Assembly: GCA_037130365.1 (NCBI GenBank)
Contig: JBAXTE010000004.1
Coordinates: 1 to 64,000, forward strand
From: JBAXTE01 sp037130365
GTDB taxonomy: Bacteria; Bacteroidota; Bacteroidia; Bacteroidales; WCHB1-69
Reading direction: 5' to 3'
Length of the DNA: 64,000 bases
Position 1 is the first letter of the stretch, and each line of letters begins with the position of its first letter. The position numbers and the translations under genes are program-made. Positions 45,418-53,899 of this stretch are shown piece after piece. The notes beneath the pieces are model-generated. The model did not search any database and was not told where the DNA came from. It was given only the letters and a program-made list of their open reading frames with translations.

Positions 45418-46350
45418 CTAAACACTTTTTCTCTTTACGCCAATAACCTGAGGGATTTTTCGAAACTCTGTACAGTTATTTCGAGGCCAAGTACGAGATA
45501 CAAAACACCCCATTTTTTCCACTTTTAAATTTGGATGATTTATAACATAAGAGGTCTCTGGCCCACCTTCTAAGTACATTAATCCAATTAATCCTAGCGG
45601 TTGCTTGCTTAAAAAATTGGACATTTCGTTTGGCTTTATCGGCGAACGAGCAAAAATTAAATAAATATATCCTTCTTTATCTTGTCCAATAATTCCCATA
45701 CTGCAGCGCATATACTTTCTCGATTTCCACATCACGGGTAGTCCATTTCCATCGAGCATTCTAATAGATTGGAGCACCGAACTGTATTCTTGATATAGTG
45801 ATGCCCCATTTTGTTGATTCAAATCTACTATTTGAGCGGACTTGGAATTGGTGTTGGAAGTGCCAAATACAAAAGCTGCTTTATAACTATCTTTAATTTT
45901 TGGGTTCACAAGTTGTCCTTTGGATTTCATATAACCAACAGGCTTCAATGGATTGCTATACGAATACATACCAGCATTGATAACAGCTAAATAATTATGT
46001 TTCAAACTCCACTCTGGAGCAGTAAGTTCAACGGTGTCGTGAAGCACATAACTATTCAATTCAAAATCAAAGAACTTTGGATCCACTTTTAAAATATCCA
46101 CTTTGTAATCTCCAATTTTAGACATTCTAGTAGCTTGAAGTTGAGTATAGTACATTCCTTGCTCAAGTGTGTTCCATTGGATAAATTTAGTTTTGATAAT
46201 TGAATTATTCTCTTTTGATTTTATTTGTTTAGAGTGAGAATGCTTTTTCTTAATAGTTTTTTTTTGAGCATAAATGCCCATAGATAGAAAGGTGAAAAGA
46301 AAAAATAATATAAAAACTCTAAATAAAAACAATCGATTTTGATTTACCAT
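45418..46350 (-). CDS. Phosphodiester glycosidase family protein (DUF2233/NAGPA)
   Basis: A 310-residue exported protein. The signal peptide (FRVFILFFLFTFLSMGIYAQ) is followed by a basic Lys/His linker. The NAGPA domain includes LAVINAGMYSYSNPLKPVGYM and IGLMYLEGGPETSYVI; the paired Asn-Ala-Gly and Glu-Gly-Gly signatures are typical of the family. Members cleave phosphodiester-linked N-acetylglucosamine, so a role in trimming surface or wall glycans is plausible but unproven. It has its own promoter and a long repeat-filled leader. Confidence 0.8.
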   Translation of the reverse strand: MVNQNRLFLFRVFILFFLFTFLSMGIYAQKKTIKKKHSHSKQIKSKENNSIIKTKFIQWNTLEQGMYYTQLQATRMSKIGDYKVDILKVDPKFFDFELNSYVLHDTVELTAPEWSLKHNYLAVINAGMYSYSNPLKPVGYMKSKGQLVNPKIKDSYKAAFVFGTSNTNSKSAQIVDLNQQNGASLYQEYSSVLQSIRMLDGNGLPVMWKSRKYMRCSMGIIGQDKEGYIYLIFARSPIKPNEMSNFLSKQPLGLIGLMYLEGGPETSYVINHPNLKVEKMGCFVSRTWPRNNCTEFRKIPQVIGVKRKSV

Positions 46351-46404
46351 TTTACAATATTAATTTAAATGAATACTCCACAAAGACTCTTTTACCTTTT
46401 TTTC

Positions 46405-46474
46405 TTTAAGGACTTTATGACTTTAAAGACTTTATGGACTTTATGGACTTTAAGACTTTAAGGACTTTACGGAC
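46405..46474. repeat. Tandem TTTAAGGAC-type repeat array
   Basis: Eight degenerate units of 8-9 bases (TTTAAGGAC, TTTATGAC, TTTAAAGAC, TTTATGGAC twice, TTTAAGAC, TTTAAGGAC, TTTACGGAC). On the minus strand they fall in the predicted leader of the phosphodiester glycosidase gene. Confidence 0.85.
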
Positions 46475-46482
46475 TAATTTCG

Positions 46483-46513
46483 CAAAGTTATTTTAAATTG
46501 TCCCAACAACAAA
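46483..46513 (-). promoter_or_regulatory. Promoter for the phosphodiester glycosidase gene
   Basis: TAACTTTG at 46490-46483 (minus), TTTG at 46513-46510, spacer 19. The leader to ATG 46350 would be about 125 bases and include the tandem array. Confidence 0.65.
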
Positions 46514-46573
46514 AAATCTTGTTTTAAAAAACCTTAATGAAATGCCTAATCATTTGGGATATTGAAAATTAAA

Positions 46574-47848
46574 CTAATCAATCTTGATAATTTTCTTAAT
46601 TACCCTCCTTTGGTTTTTATTATTGATAAAGATAATTGAATAAATTCCGATTTGAAGTTGAGCCAAGCAAATGGAGTTTTTGCCTTTAATCTTTTTAAAA
46701 TCATCTTTTATAATTGTTTGCCCAAGTTGATTCACAATTATATATTCGTCGAAATTTGCATTTATATCAGATTTTAAATTTAGAATTCCAGTTGTGGGAT
46801 TTGGATAAAGCTCAAAATCAGTTTGTTGATTTATTTCAATCTGTTGGGGCGTAATTGTAATCTGCTTTGTTGTTGTATCGGAAAGTCCACATTTTTTTGC
46901 GATTAGTGTTATGGTTTTGGTTCCACTTGAAGTGAATAAATGGGAGGGGTTAATAGCTATTGAAGTGTCTCCATCACCAAAATTCCAACGGTACTGATCA
47001 GCATATTCAGAGATGTTTATAAAGTTGACATTTAGCCCAACAACACTGTAATTGAAATCAGATTTTGGATCGTATTTGCCAACAAACCAGGTAGATAAAC
47101 TATCAAAAACAACAGCTTTAGCAGCATTTCTAATTGCACCAGCATCAGCAATTGATAATGTTGAATTAAATGTAATTAAAGTTGGATCTTTACGGAAAAT
47201 TGCACTATAAAAAGAACAAGCTGCAGCATAAGTCCCAGCATTTGAAGGATGACTTTCATCGCTTGAGTACAATTCTATTGTTGGATTATGGGTTCTTAGG
47301 TAACGCCATAAAGCACTAACCGGTGATAAAATTGCGTGATTGTCGGTTGCCATTTGGGTATATCGTAATCTTAATAAACTATCCATTCCTAAATACGAAC
47401 AAACAGGCGGCCATGAGGCACAATTAGAAGCATCTCCATTTTTTCGTCCCCAAGTCATATAAAAAACGGTTTCGGCACATGGATTTTGTGCAACAATTAA
47501 ACTATCAAGAATACGAGCGTAAGGAAATACCTCGACGTTTACCTGCTCAATAGGAAAGGAGGGAAGCTGACTTTGTTCTTGCAGAATTACAAAATCCCAA
47601 TTTCCCTGAGAAATTTTCAATAATGAATTTGCATCTTGAGTATGATTGTTAAAAGTGTAGCCTCCTGTCGAACTACTACTAAAAGCTATCGAATCGAAAG
47701 TAGAAGCTGATATATTTGCAAACATTTGAGGCAGGTCATTTACATAGGTATAACTATTACCAATAAATAAAATGTTCTTTTTTTGAATTTGTGCATTGGA
47801 AATCAATGGTATAAATAGAAGTAAAAGAATTAAATGCGATTTTTTCAT
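46574..47848 (-). CDS. Secreted SGNH-like hydrolase with PKD domain and T9SS sorting domain
   Basis: A 424-residue secreted protein. Signal peptide (MKKSHLILLLLFIPLISNAQ); an SGNH-like domain (about 25-240) with the Ser block (FIGNSYTY, Ser32) and DESHPSNAG near 196-204. A PKD domain follows (about 255-335, with YRWNFGDGDTS), then a T9SS type A C-terminal domain (about 345-424, LYPNPTTGILNLKSD). It is probably exported by the PorU/PorV-type system and attached to the surface. Substrate is unknown; relatives include carbohydrate esterases. Confidence 0.82.
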   Translation of the reverse strand: MKKSHLILLLLFIPLISNAQIQKKNILFIGNSYTYVNDLPQMFANISASTFDSIAFSSSSTGGYTFNNHTQDANSLLKISQGNWDFVILQEQSQLPSFPIEQVNVEVFPYARILDSLIVAQNPCAETVFYMTWGRKNGDASNCASWPPVCSYLGMDSLLRLRYTQMATDNHAILSPVSALWRYLRTHNPTIELYSSDESHPSNAGTYAAACSFYSAIFRKDPTLITFNSTLSIADAGAIRNAAKAVVFDSLSTWFVGKYDPKSDFNYSVVGLNVNFINISEYADQYRWNFGDGDTSIAINPSHLFTSSGTKTITLIAKKCGLSDTTTKQITITPQQIEINQQTDFELYPNPTTGILNLKSDINANFDEYIIVNQLGQTIIKDDFKKIKGKNSICLAQLQIGIYSIIFINNKNQRRVIKKIIKID

Positions 47849-47948
47849 TTTGCTTTCTTAAATTTGAACTACTCAAAAGACAAAATAAAAGCAAAAAGGT
47901 TGTTTTAATAGAAATCTTGATTATTGCGCCATAAATTCTTTTCACTAA

Positions 47949-48180
47949 ACCCTACATCGCGCATTCCTAATTCTTAATTCTGTATTCCTTTTTTCCTTTT
48001 CACGTTTCACGTTTCACGAATTCTCTTTTCACGAATTCTCTTTTCACGAATCCCCGCTTCGCGCATTCCTACTTCCTACTTCCTACTTCTGTATTCCATT
48101 TTTCCTTTTCACTCCCGATAGCTCGGGATCACGAATTATCTTTTCACGTCCATTCCCTTTTCACGAAATTTCTTTTCACG
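47949..48180. repeat. Phrase-like repeat block upstream of cca
   Basis: A roughly 101-base direct repeat. TCGCGCATTCCTA...TTCTGTATTCC...TTTTTCCTTTTCAC begins near 47957 and again near 48059. Interspersed are CTTTTCACG / TTTCACGAATT units, related to those at 33.4-33.7 kb. It contains a palindrome insertion (listed separately). It covers most of the gap between the SGNH-like gene and cca. Confidence 0.8.
48109..48132. mobile_element. 16-bp palindrome flanked by TCAC direct repeats
   Basis: TCAC (48109-48112), TCCCGATAGCTCGGGA (48113-48128; 6-bp stem, TAGC loop), TCAC (48129-48132). Removing the palindrome and one TCAC restores the repeat unit CTTTTCACGAATT. This looks like insertion of a tiny palindromic element with 4-bp target duplication. 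Confidence 0.5.
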
Positions 48181-48188
48181 TTTTTTCG

Positions 48189-48196
48189 TACCTTTG
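48189..48196 (+). promoter_or_regulatory. -7 box for cca, giving an almost leaderless mRNA
   Basis: TACCTTTG ends only eight bases before the ATG at 48205, so transcription would start within a few bases of the start codon. It lies at the end of the repeat block. Confidence 0.5.
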
Positions 48197-48204
48197 CACC
48201 TCAA

Positions 48205-49611
48205 ATGAAAATAGAAGCAAAAAATTATATAGCACTTCCTGTGTTTAAAGTTATTGGCTCATGTGCCGATGAATTGGGGATTTCCTGTTATGTTATTGGC
48301 GGATTTGTTCGCGATTCCATTATGGGAAGATCTACTAAAGATATTGATGTAGTGGCCATTGGAAGCGGAATTGAATTAGCGCAGAAGGTTGCCAAAAAGT
48401 TAAAGGTAGAAGTCACGGTTTTCAAGAGTTTTGGGACTGCTATGCTTAAATATCATGGTGTTGAGGTTGAATTTGTTGGTGCTCGAAAAGAATCTTACCG
48501 CACTGATTCTAGAAAACCCATTGTAGAAGATGGAACCTTGCATGATGATCAAAATCGTCGTGATTTTACAATGAATGCGCTAGCAATTGGCTTAGATAAA
48601 GCTAATTATGGTGTTTTGCTTGACCCATTTGGGGGTCTTGACGATATTCAAAATAAAATTATCAGAACGCCACTAGATCCAGATATCACTTTTTCTGATG
48701 ATCCATTGAGGATGATGAGAGCTATTCGGTTCTCTACGCAATTACGCTTTCTAATTGAAGATGAGACTTTAAATGGCATTGCACGTCAAGCTCAACGGAT
48801 TGAAATTATTTCAAATGAGCGAATTTCTGATGAATTGAATAAAATCATTTTAAGCAATATACCTTCGCGAGGGTTCTTGTTATTGGATAAAACTGGATTA
48901 TTGCCATTGATTTTTCCTGAATTTGCATTGCTTAAAGGGGTTGAAATTGTTGAAGGAAGAGCACACAAAGATAACTTTTATCACACGCTTCAGGTATTAG
49001 ATAATATTTCTAATGGTACCAATGATCTTTGGTTGCGATGGGCTGCGGTTTTACACGATATTGCTAAGCCGATAACCAAAAAGTATTATCCTGAACAAGG
49101 TTGGACATTTCATCAACATGAGTTTATTGGTTCTAAAATGGTTCCGAACATTTTTCAACGGATGAAATTACCGTTAAATGAAAAGATGAAATTTGTTCAG
49201 AAACTAGTTAGTCTACATTTACGCCCAATCATTTTAGCCGAAGAAATTGTAACCGATTCTGCAATTCGCCGATTGCTTTTTGATGCAGGTGAAGACATCG
49301 ATGATTTAATGTTACTTTGCGAAGCAGATATCACCTCAAAAAATTCAGAGAAAGTAAAAAAATATATTCATAATTTCGAAATTGTCCGTCAGAAATTAAA
49401 AGAAATTGAAGAAAAAGATAAACTTCGCAATTGGCAACCTCCAATTTCTGGGGAAATAATCATGAAAACATTTGAAATTGAGCCTTGTAAAGCTGTAGGC
49501 GAAATAAAAAGTGCTATCCGTGAAGCCATTTTAGACGGTGTCATTCAAAACAATTACGATGATGCATTTCAGTTTATGCTAGAAATTGGGAGAAAAATGG
49601 GCTTTAAATAA
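48205..49611 (+). CDS. cca: CCA-type tRNA nucleotidyltransferase with HD domain
   Basis: A 468-residue class II nucleotidyltransferase that adds or repairs CCA ends of tRNA. The catalytic domain has GGFVRDSIMGRSTKDIDVV (Gly32-Gly33, metal Asp46 and Asp48), DRRDFTMNALAIGL and DDPLRMMRAIRF. An HD domain follows (HDIAKPITKKYY...HQHEFIG), then helical C-terminal domains. A poly(A) polymerase relative is possible, but in Bacteroidota this HD-containing form is usually the CCA enzyme. It is transcribed alone. Confidence 0.88.
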   Translation: MKIEAKNYIALPVFKVIGSCADELGISCYVIGGFVRDSIMGRSTKDIDVVAIGSGIELAQKVAKKLKVEVTVFKSFGTAMLKYHGVEVEFVGARKESYRTDSRKPIVEDGTLHDDQNRRDFTMNALAIGLDKANYGVLLDPFGGLDDIQNKIIRTPLDPDITFSDDPLRMMRAIRFSTQLRFLIEDETLNGIARQAQRIEIISNERISDELNKIILSNIPSRGFLLLDKTGLLPLIFPEFALLKGVEIVEGRAHKDNFYHTLQVLDNISNGTNDLWLRWAAVLHDIAKPITKKYYPEQGWTFHQHEFIGSKMVPNIFQRMKLPLNEKMKFVQKLVSLHLRPIILAEEIVTDSAIRRLLFDAGEDIDDLMLLCEADITSKNSEKVKKYIHNFEIVRQKLKEIEEKDKLRNWQPPISGEIIMKTFEIEPCKAVGEIKSAIREAILDGVIQNNYDDAFQFMLEIGRKMGFK

Positions 49612-49743
49612 AGGAATACCAATTTTTTTCGTTACCCACTTTTTTGTCAGTAATTGTTGCCAAAAGAATTGCTTTTACTTAGTTTGTTTTGAAGATTTTT
49701 TTCAAAAGTGTAAAAAATCATAATGATATTTTAAAATAATATG

Positions 49744-49751
49744 TATATTTG
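49744..49751 (+). promoter_or_regulatory. -7 box for the Asp-box T9SS cargo gene
   Basis: TATATTTG, 35 bases before the ATG at 49787. No clear -33 element. Confidence 0.5.
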
Positions 49752-49786
49752 CATCATTGTCAATATTAACAAAAACAAAATAGTCT

Positions 49787-51400
49787 ATGAAAGCAAAATT
49801 ACTTTTTTTAAGTGCATTCGTTGTTCTTGCATTTAGTGCTAACGCACAATGGAGACAACAAAACACCAATATGGCAGGAGCTAGTACTGGTGTTAGTCAA
49901 ATTACGGTTGTTGACTCAAACATTGCTTGGGTTGATGGATTCAATGGTTCTGGTGTTGGTGCTAAGATTAAAGCACATGCTCGTACTAATAATGGTGGTG
50001 AAACTTGGGTTCCTGGATCATATAATGGTATGGGACCAGCTGTTTATTCAAGGGTAATTGCAGCTTCTTCTTATACTAATGCATTTAGCATTGCTATGGA
50101 TACGGCTACAAATGTTGCTTCTTTTTGGAAAACTACTGATGGTGGAGCTAACTGGAGCCTTGTTACTGGTGTTATGAATACTGGTACTACTACATTTGCT
50201 GATGGTGTTGCTTTTTGGAATTCTTCTAAAGGATTTTGCTATGGTGACCCTGTAGCTGGAAAATTTGATATTTATTATACTATTGATGGTGGCACTACTT
50301 GGACTCCAACTTTAGCTGCTAACGTTGCAGTTCCTGTAACTGGTGAATTCGGTTATAATGGTCCTGAATGTGCTGCTGTTGCAAACAATGGTGTTGCTGC
50401 ATTTATTACAAATAAAGGTCGTGTATACAAAACTATCGATTATGGTCAAAATTGGACAGTTACCGCTGCTGCTCCATATACTTCTTGCCCTTATAGCAAT
50501 AAAATTTATATGTCGAATGCTAATTATATGATTGTTGCTAATCTCCCAACTCAAACTGCAACTGCTTACGATTGGAAATATTCAACTGATGGTGGTGCTA
50601 CTTGGAATGTTTATGCTGCCGTAACTGGTACGTTCTACTCATATGCAATGACTTATGTTCCTGGAACTAGCAATATGTTTGTTGCTGCAGCTCCTTACAC
50701 AGCAGAAAAAGGTGTTGGTTATAGCAGTGATGGTGGATTAAATTGGTCAGATTATTTTGATGCAACTTTCTTACAATTTCAAGGTGCAAACAATCAGATG
50801 ATGGGCGTTGGCTTTGCTGATTCATGTAATGGTTGGGTAGGAAATTACAACAGTTTTGAAAAAAATAATAGTATCTTACGTTATCAATTAAAAAATTCAA
50901 CATTGTTTTCTTTAATTGCAACTCCTATTTATGATACTTGCGGAACTACTACTGGTACTGGTAACTTTCTTACTGGTGTTCCAGTTACTGTAACTGCCAC
51001 TCCACTACCTGGTTACTTATTCGAAAAATGGGTGTCTTTTCCTGGTGGAACTGATTTAGCTACTACTTCAACGTATACTTTTAATATGCTTAATTCAACA
51101 ACTGTTGTTCTTGCTTCTTTCATCGCTGATCCTAACGTTTCTGTTGCTGAAAACAATTTTGGAAAAATTGCTGTTTCTCCAAACCCAGCTACTAATAATG
51201 TTTCCATAGCCCTTAATACAAAACAATTAGGAACTTATAATCTTAATATTTTAGATGTTACTGGAAAATTGGTTTACACAAATACAATTGAAGCAAATTC
51301 AAATCATAATATCGATGTTGCTAATTTTGCAAAAGGTGTTTATTTTGTGAAAATTAATAATAACAAAAATCAATTTGTACAAAAATTAATCGTAAAATAA
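49787..51400 (+). CDS. Secreted Asp-box beta-propeller protein with T9SS sorting domain
   Basis: A 537-residue secreted protein. Signal peptide (MKAKLLFLSAFVVLAFSANA). Six Asp-box (BNR-type) motifs follow across about 67-325 (TNNGGETW, TTDGGANW, TIDGGTTW, TIDYGQNW, STDGGATW, SSDGGLNW), indicating a sialidase-like or YCF48/HCF136-like beta-propeller. An InlB B-repeat-like domain (about 390-440, GYLFEKWVSFPGG) and a type A T9SS sorting domain (about 460-537, VSPNPATNNVSIALN) end the protein. It lacks recognisable sialidase arginines, so enzymatic function is not claimed. Confidence 0.82.
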   Translation: MKAKLLFLSAFVVLAFSANAQWRQQNTNMAGASTGVSQITVVDSNIAWVDGFNGSGVGAKIKAHARTNNGGETWVPGSYNGMGPAVYSRVIAASSYTNAFSIAMDTATNVASFWKTTDGGANWSLVTGVMNTGTTTFADGVAFWNSSKGFCYGDPVAGKFDIYYTIDGGTTWTPTLAANVAVPVTGEFGYNGPECAAVANNGVAAFITNKGRVYKTIDYGQNWTVTAAAPYTSCPYSNKIYMSNANYMIVANLPTQTATAYDWKYSTDGGATWNVYAAVTGTFYSYAMTYVPGTSNMFVAAAPYTAEKGVGYSSDGGLNWSDYFDATFLQFQGANNQMMGVGFADSCNGWVGNYNSFEKNNSILRYQLKNSTLFSLIATPIYDTCGTTTGTGNFLTGVPVTVTATPLPGYLFEKWVSFPGGTDLATTSTYTFNMLNSTTVVLASFIADPNVSVAENNFGKIAVSPNPATNNVSIALNTKQLGTYNLNILDVTGKLVYTNTIEANSNHNIDVANFAKGVYFVKINNNKNQFVQKLIVK

Positions 51401-51442
51401 TTAGTTTTTTAAGCTGAATTATCAGTTATACAAACTTAATAA

Positions 51443-51474
51443 AAATGCCATTCCTCTTTTGAATGGCATTTTTT
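51443..51474 (+). terminator. Terminator of the Asp-box cargo gene
   Basis: AATGCCATTC-CTCTTTT-GAATGGCATT followed by TTTT. Confidence 0.88.
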
Positions 51475-51627
51475 ATTGCTTCGAGGTGCCTCCATTTCTC
51501 ATTTATTAAACCAAGTTTAAACTGCATAATTAATCAACTCAAAAAGGAATATCAAATTTGTATTAACCATTATCGCCAAATGATATTTGTTTTATCATTA
51601 AAATGAGGTTTTTTCCTTACTTTTTTA

Positions 51628-51635
51628 TATTTTTG
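51628..51635 (+). promoter_or_regulatory. -7 box for the PRiA4b-like/miaA pair
   Basis: TATTTTTG, 42 bases before the ATG at 51678. No clear -33 element. Confidence 0.45.
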
Positions 51636-51677
51636 CAACATTAAATAAAATTACAGTAATACTAAAAAGATTCAATC

Positions 51678-52316
51678 ATGTACATTTACAAATTTAGATT
51701 ATTAATAGACGAAGTAGATGACTTTGTAAGAGACGTTGAAATAGCTTCAAATCAAACATTTGAAGATTTCTACTATGCAATCACGAATTGTACAGAATTG
51801 GATTCTAAAAAACTTTCTTCCTTTTTTATCTGTGATTCTAAGTGGAGACGTAAAAAGGAACTCACATTAATTGACATGGGCATTGATGATAATTCGCATC
51901 AACAAGAAGCAGATGATTATAATGATGATGATTACGAAGAATCTCCAATGATTCCAATTGTACTAATGAAAAATGTTATAATCAGCAATGCCATCGACGA
52001 TCCTCATCAACGATTAATATGCATGTATGACTATGTTAAACCCATGCTGATTTATATAGAATTGCTTAAAACCAAGGAAGCTCTGAATGATATTAATTAC
52101 CCTAGATGTACATTCCAAGAAGGAAAGTTGCCTATTAATTTAAAGAACAGCTTCCCAATTATTGGTTCAATTGGGGATGATGAATTTGAGAATATAGCAA
52201 ATATTGATGATGAAGATATCCCAATTGACAACGATATTATTGAAGATGGAATTGAAGATGATGATATTGAAGGATTAGACGGTATCATCGATGATTTAGA
52301 AAGTGAAAAATTCTAA
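51678..52316 (+). CDS. PRiA4b ORF-3-like protein
   Basis: A 212-residue protein. The first 140 residues match the pRiA4b ORF-3-like pattern (MYIYKFRLLIDEVDDFVRDV, ATSNQTFEDFYYAI-type helix, CDSKWRRKKELTLIDMG). The C-terminal 50 residues are extremely Asp/Glu/Ile-rich (DDEDIPIDNDIIEDGIEDDD). Function of the family is unknown, despite being named from mobile elements; a chromosomal housekeeping role is likely here. Its last 14 bases overlap miaA. Confidence 0.75.
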   Translation: MYIYKFRLLIDEVDDFVRDVEIASNQTFEDFYYAITNCTELDSKKLSSFFICDSKWRRKKELTLIDMGIDDNSHQQEADDYNDDDYEESPMIPIVLMKNVIISNAIDDPHQRLICMYDYVKPMLIYIELLKTKEALNDINYPRCTFQEGKLPINLKNSFPIIGSIGDDEFENIANIDDEDIPIDNDIIEDGIEDDDIEGLDGIIDDLESEKF

Positions 52317-53229
52317 GAAACTTCTTTGTGTTATTACTGGTCCTACTGCTTGTGGAAAAACGGATCTAACAATTCAACTTGCTAAAGAATATAATACACA
52401 TATTATTTCTGCCGACTCACGTCAATTTTATAAACAACTAATTATTGGTGCTGCTACGCCATCGGCAAATCAATTAGCAATTGTTCCTCATTACTTAATT
52501 GGTCAACTATCGGTTGAAGATTCATACAATGTATATAAATTTGAACAAGATGCTTTGGCATTATGTGAAACATTGTTCCAATCTCACAATATCGTTTTTT
52601 TAACCGGCGGTTCCGGGTTATATATCGATGCAGCTTGTAAAGGAATTGATTTATTACCCGATCCTGATTTAGAAATTAGAAATTCAATTAATACTCTTTT
52701 TGAAGAACAAGGAATTGAAGCATTGCAGACTAAATTGCAAGCGCTAGATCCAATCTATTATTCAAACGTAGATAAATTAAATCCAGCGCGATTAATTCGT
52801 GCAATTGAGGTGTGTCTGCAAACTGGAAAACCGTATTCTTCTTTACGGAATCAACATCAAAATAGCCGGCCGTTCAATATTTTAAAAATTGTAATTGATC
52901 GACCAAAAGAGATTTTGCATCAACGAATAAGTCAGAGAACAGAGCAGATGATCAAAGATGGGCTAATTGACGAAGTGAAATCTCTAATAAAATTTCGAAA
53001 TGTAAATGCTTTAAACACAGTAGGGTATAAGGAGATTTTTCAATATTTAGATGAAGCCATTTCATTGCCACAAGCCATCGAAAATATTAAAACAAACACT
53101 CGAAGATATGCCAAAAGACAACTAACTTGGTTCAGGAGAGATAAAGATTTTTTGTGGATTAATGCAGACGAATTAAACACTATAAAAAGTATCATAGAAA
53201 CGAATTTAGGAAATAGCCCGAGTCTATAG
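52303..53229 (+). CDS. miaA: tRNA dimethylallyltransferase
   Basis: A 308-residue enzyme that adds a dimethylallyl group to A37 of tRNAs reading U-starting codons. P-loop GPTACGKT (13-20), SADSRQFYK, a GGSGLYIDA motif, and a YAKRQLTWFRRD motif near the end are diagnostic. It overlaps the PRiA4b-like gene by 14 bases, so the two are probably translated together. The next gene is convergent, separated by an inverted repeat. Confidence 0.95.
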   Translation: MKNSKKLLCVITGPTACGKTDLTIQLAKEYNTHIISADSRQFYKQLIIGAATPSANQLAIVPHYLIGQLSVEDSYNVYKFEQDALALCETLFQSHNIVFLTGGSGLYIDAACKGIDLLPDPDLEIRNSINTLFEEQGIEALQTKLQALDPIYYSNVDKLNPARLIRAIEVCLQTGKPYSSLRNQHQNSRPFNILKIVIDRPKEILHQRISQRTEQMIKDGLIDEVKSLIKFRNVNALNTVGYKEIFQYLDEAISLPQAIENIKTNTRRYAKRQLTWFRRDKDFLWINADELNTIKSIIETNLGNSPSL

Positions 53230-53353
53230 GTTGATAAGTTTATGGGTTTATAAGACCCGACAAAATATGATTCTTAACTGATGGCGACTTGTTTTTCTGG
53301 ATTAAGGAATTGGAATGTTGGGTCTCCCTATAAACTTATAAACCATTAAAACC
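53229..53353. repeat. Imperfect inverted repeat between miaA and ispF
   Basis: An arm at 53229-53262 (ATAAGTTTATGGG...GACCCGACA) pairs imperfectly with 53316-53353 (TGTTGGGTC...TATAAACTTATAAACC). The loop of about 53 bases lacks a gene. It may serve as a bidirectional terminator or be a remnant element. Confidence 0.55.
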
Positions 53354-53375
53354 GATAAACAAAAAAAAATAAGAT

Positions 53376-53897
53376 TTAAAACTTGATAGGTTGATTTCCC
53401 ATTTGTTTTTTACCTCTCATAATCCGTATCTGTTCTAGAAGAACTACTGCATATGCCGAAACTCCTTCTTCTCTGCCAATAAATCCAATATTTTCGGATG
53501 TTTTTGCTTTTATTGCAATTTGACTTTCTTTTATTGATAGAATTTCTGAAAGACAACTTTTGATTTGACCCACGTATGTTATCATTTTTGGAGTTTGCAA
53601 AACTACTGTTGTGTCAATATTTGCAATACTATATCCTTCAGATTTGACTAACTTTACTACCTTTTGAAGTAATATTTTGCTGTCAATTCCCTTTAGAGAA
53701 GGGTCGTTATCCGGAAAATGAGTTCCAATATCTGCTAATCCCATGGCTCCTAAAAGTGCATCACAAATTGCATGAATCAATACATCTCCATCTGAATGCC
53801 CTAAAGAACCCTTATAATGATCTATAAGAATACCTCCAATTAGAAGAGGTCGGCCTTCAACTAATTGATGGGTGTCAAATCCAAAACCAATTTTCAT
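53376..53897 (-). CDS. ispF: 2-C-methyl-D-erythritol 2,4-cyclodiphosphate synthase
   Basis: A 173-residue enzyme of the MEP isoprenoid pathway. Metal ligands Asp8, His10 (FDTHQL) and His42 (DGDVLIHAICDALLGAMG), the FPDNDPSLKG loop and TSENIGFIGREEGV are present. Full length. It follows porV by two bases; that proximity is operon layout, not shared function. Confidence 0.95.
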   Translation of the reverse strand: MKIGFGFDTHQLVEGRPLLIGGILIDHYKGSLGHSDGDVLIHAICDALLGAMGLADIGTHFPDNDPSLKGIDSKILLQKVVKLVKSEGYSIANIDTTVVLQTPKMITYVGQIKSCLSEILSIKESQIAIKAKTSENIGFIGREEGVSAYAVVLLEQIRIMRGKKQMGNQPIKF

Positions 53898-53899
53898 GA

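Noticed and set aside
46405..46474. Minisatellite inside a coding region
   Set aside because: No open frame spans it; it lies in a predicted leader, and the units vary between 8 and 9 bases, so the frame would not be kept.
51678..52316. Mobile-element gene, because of the PRiA4b ORF-3 name
   Set aside because: No transposase, inverted ends or target duplication were seen; it overlaps miaA and looks like a resident gene.
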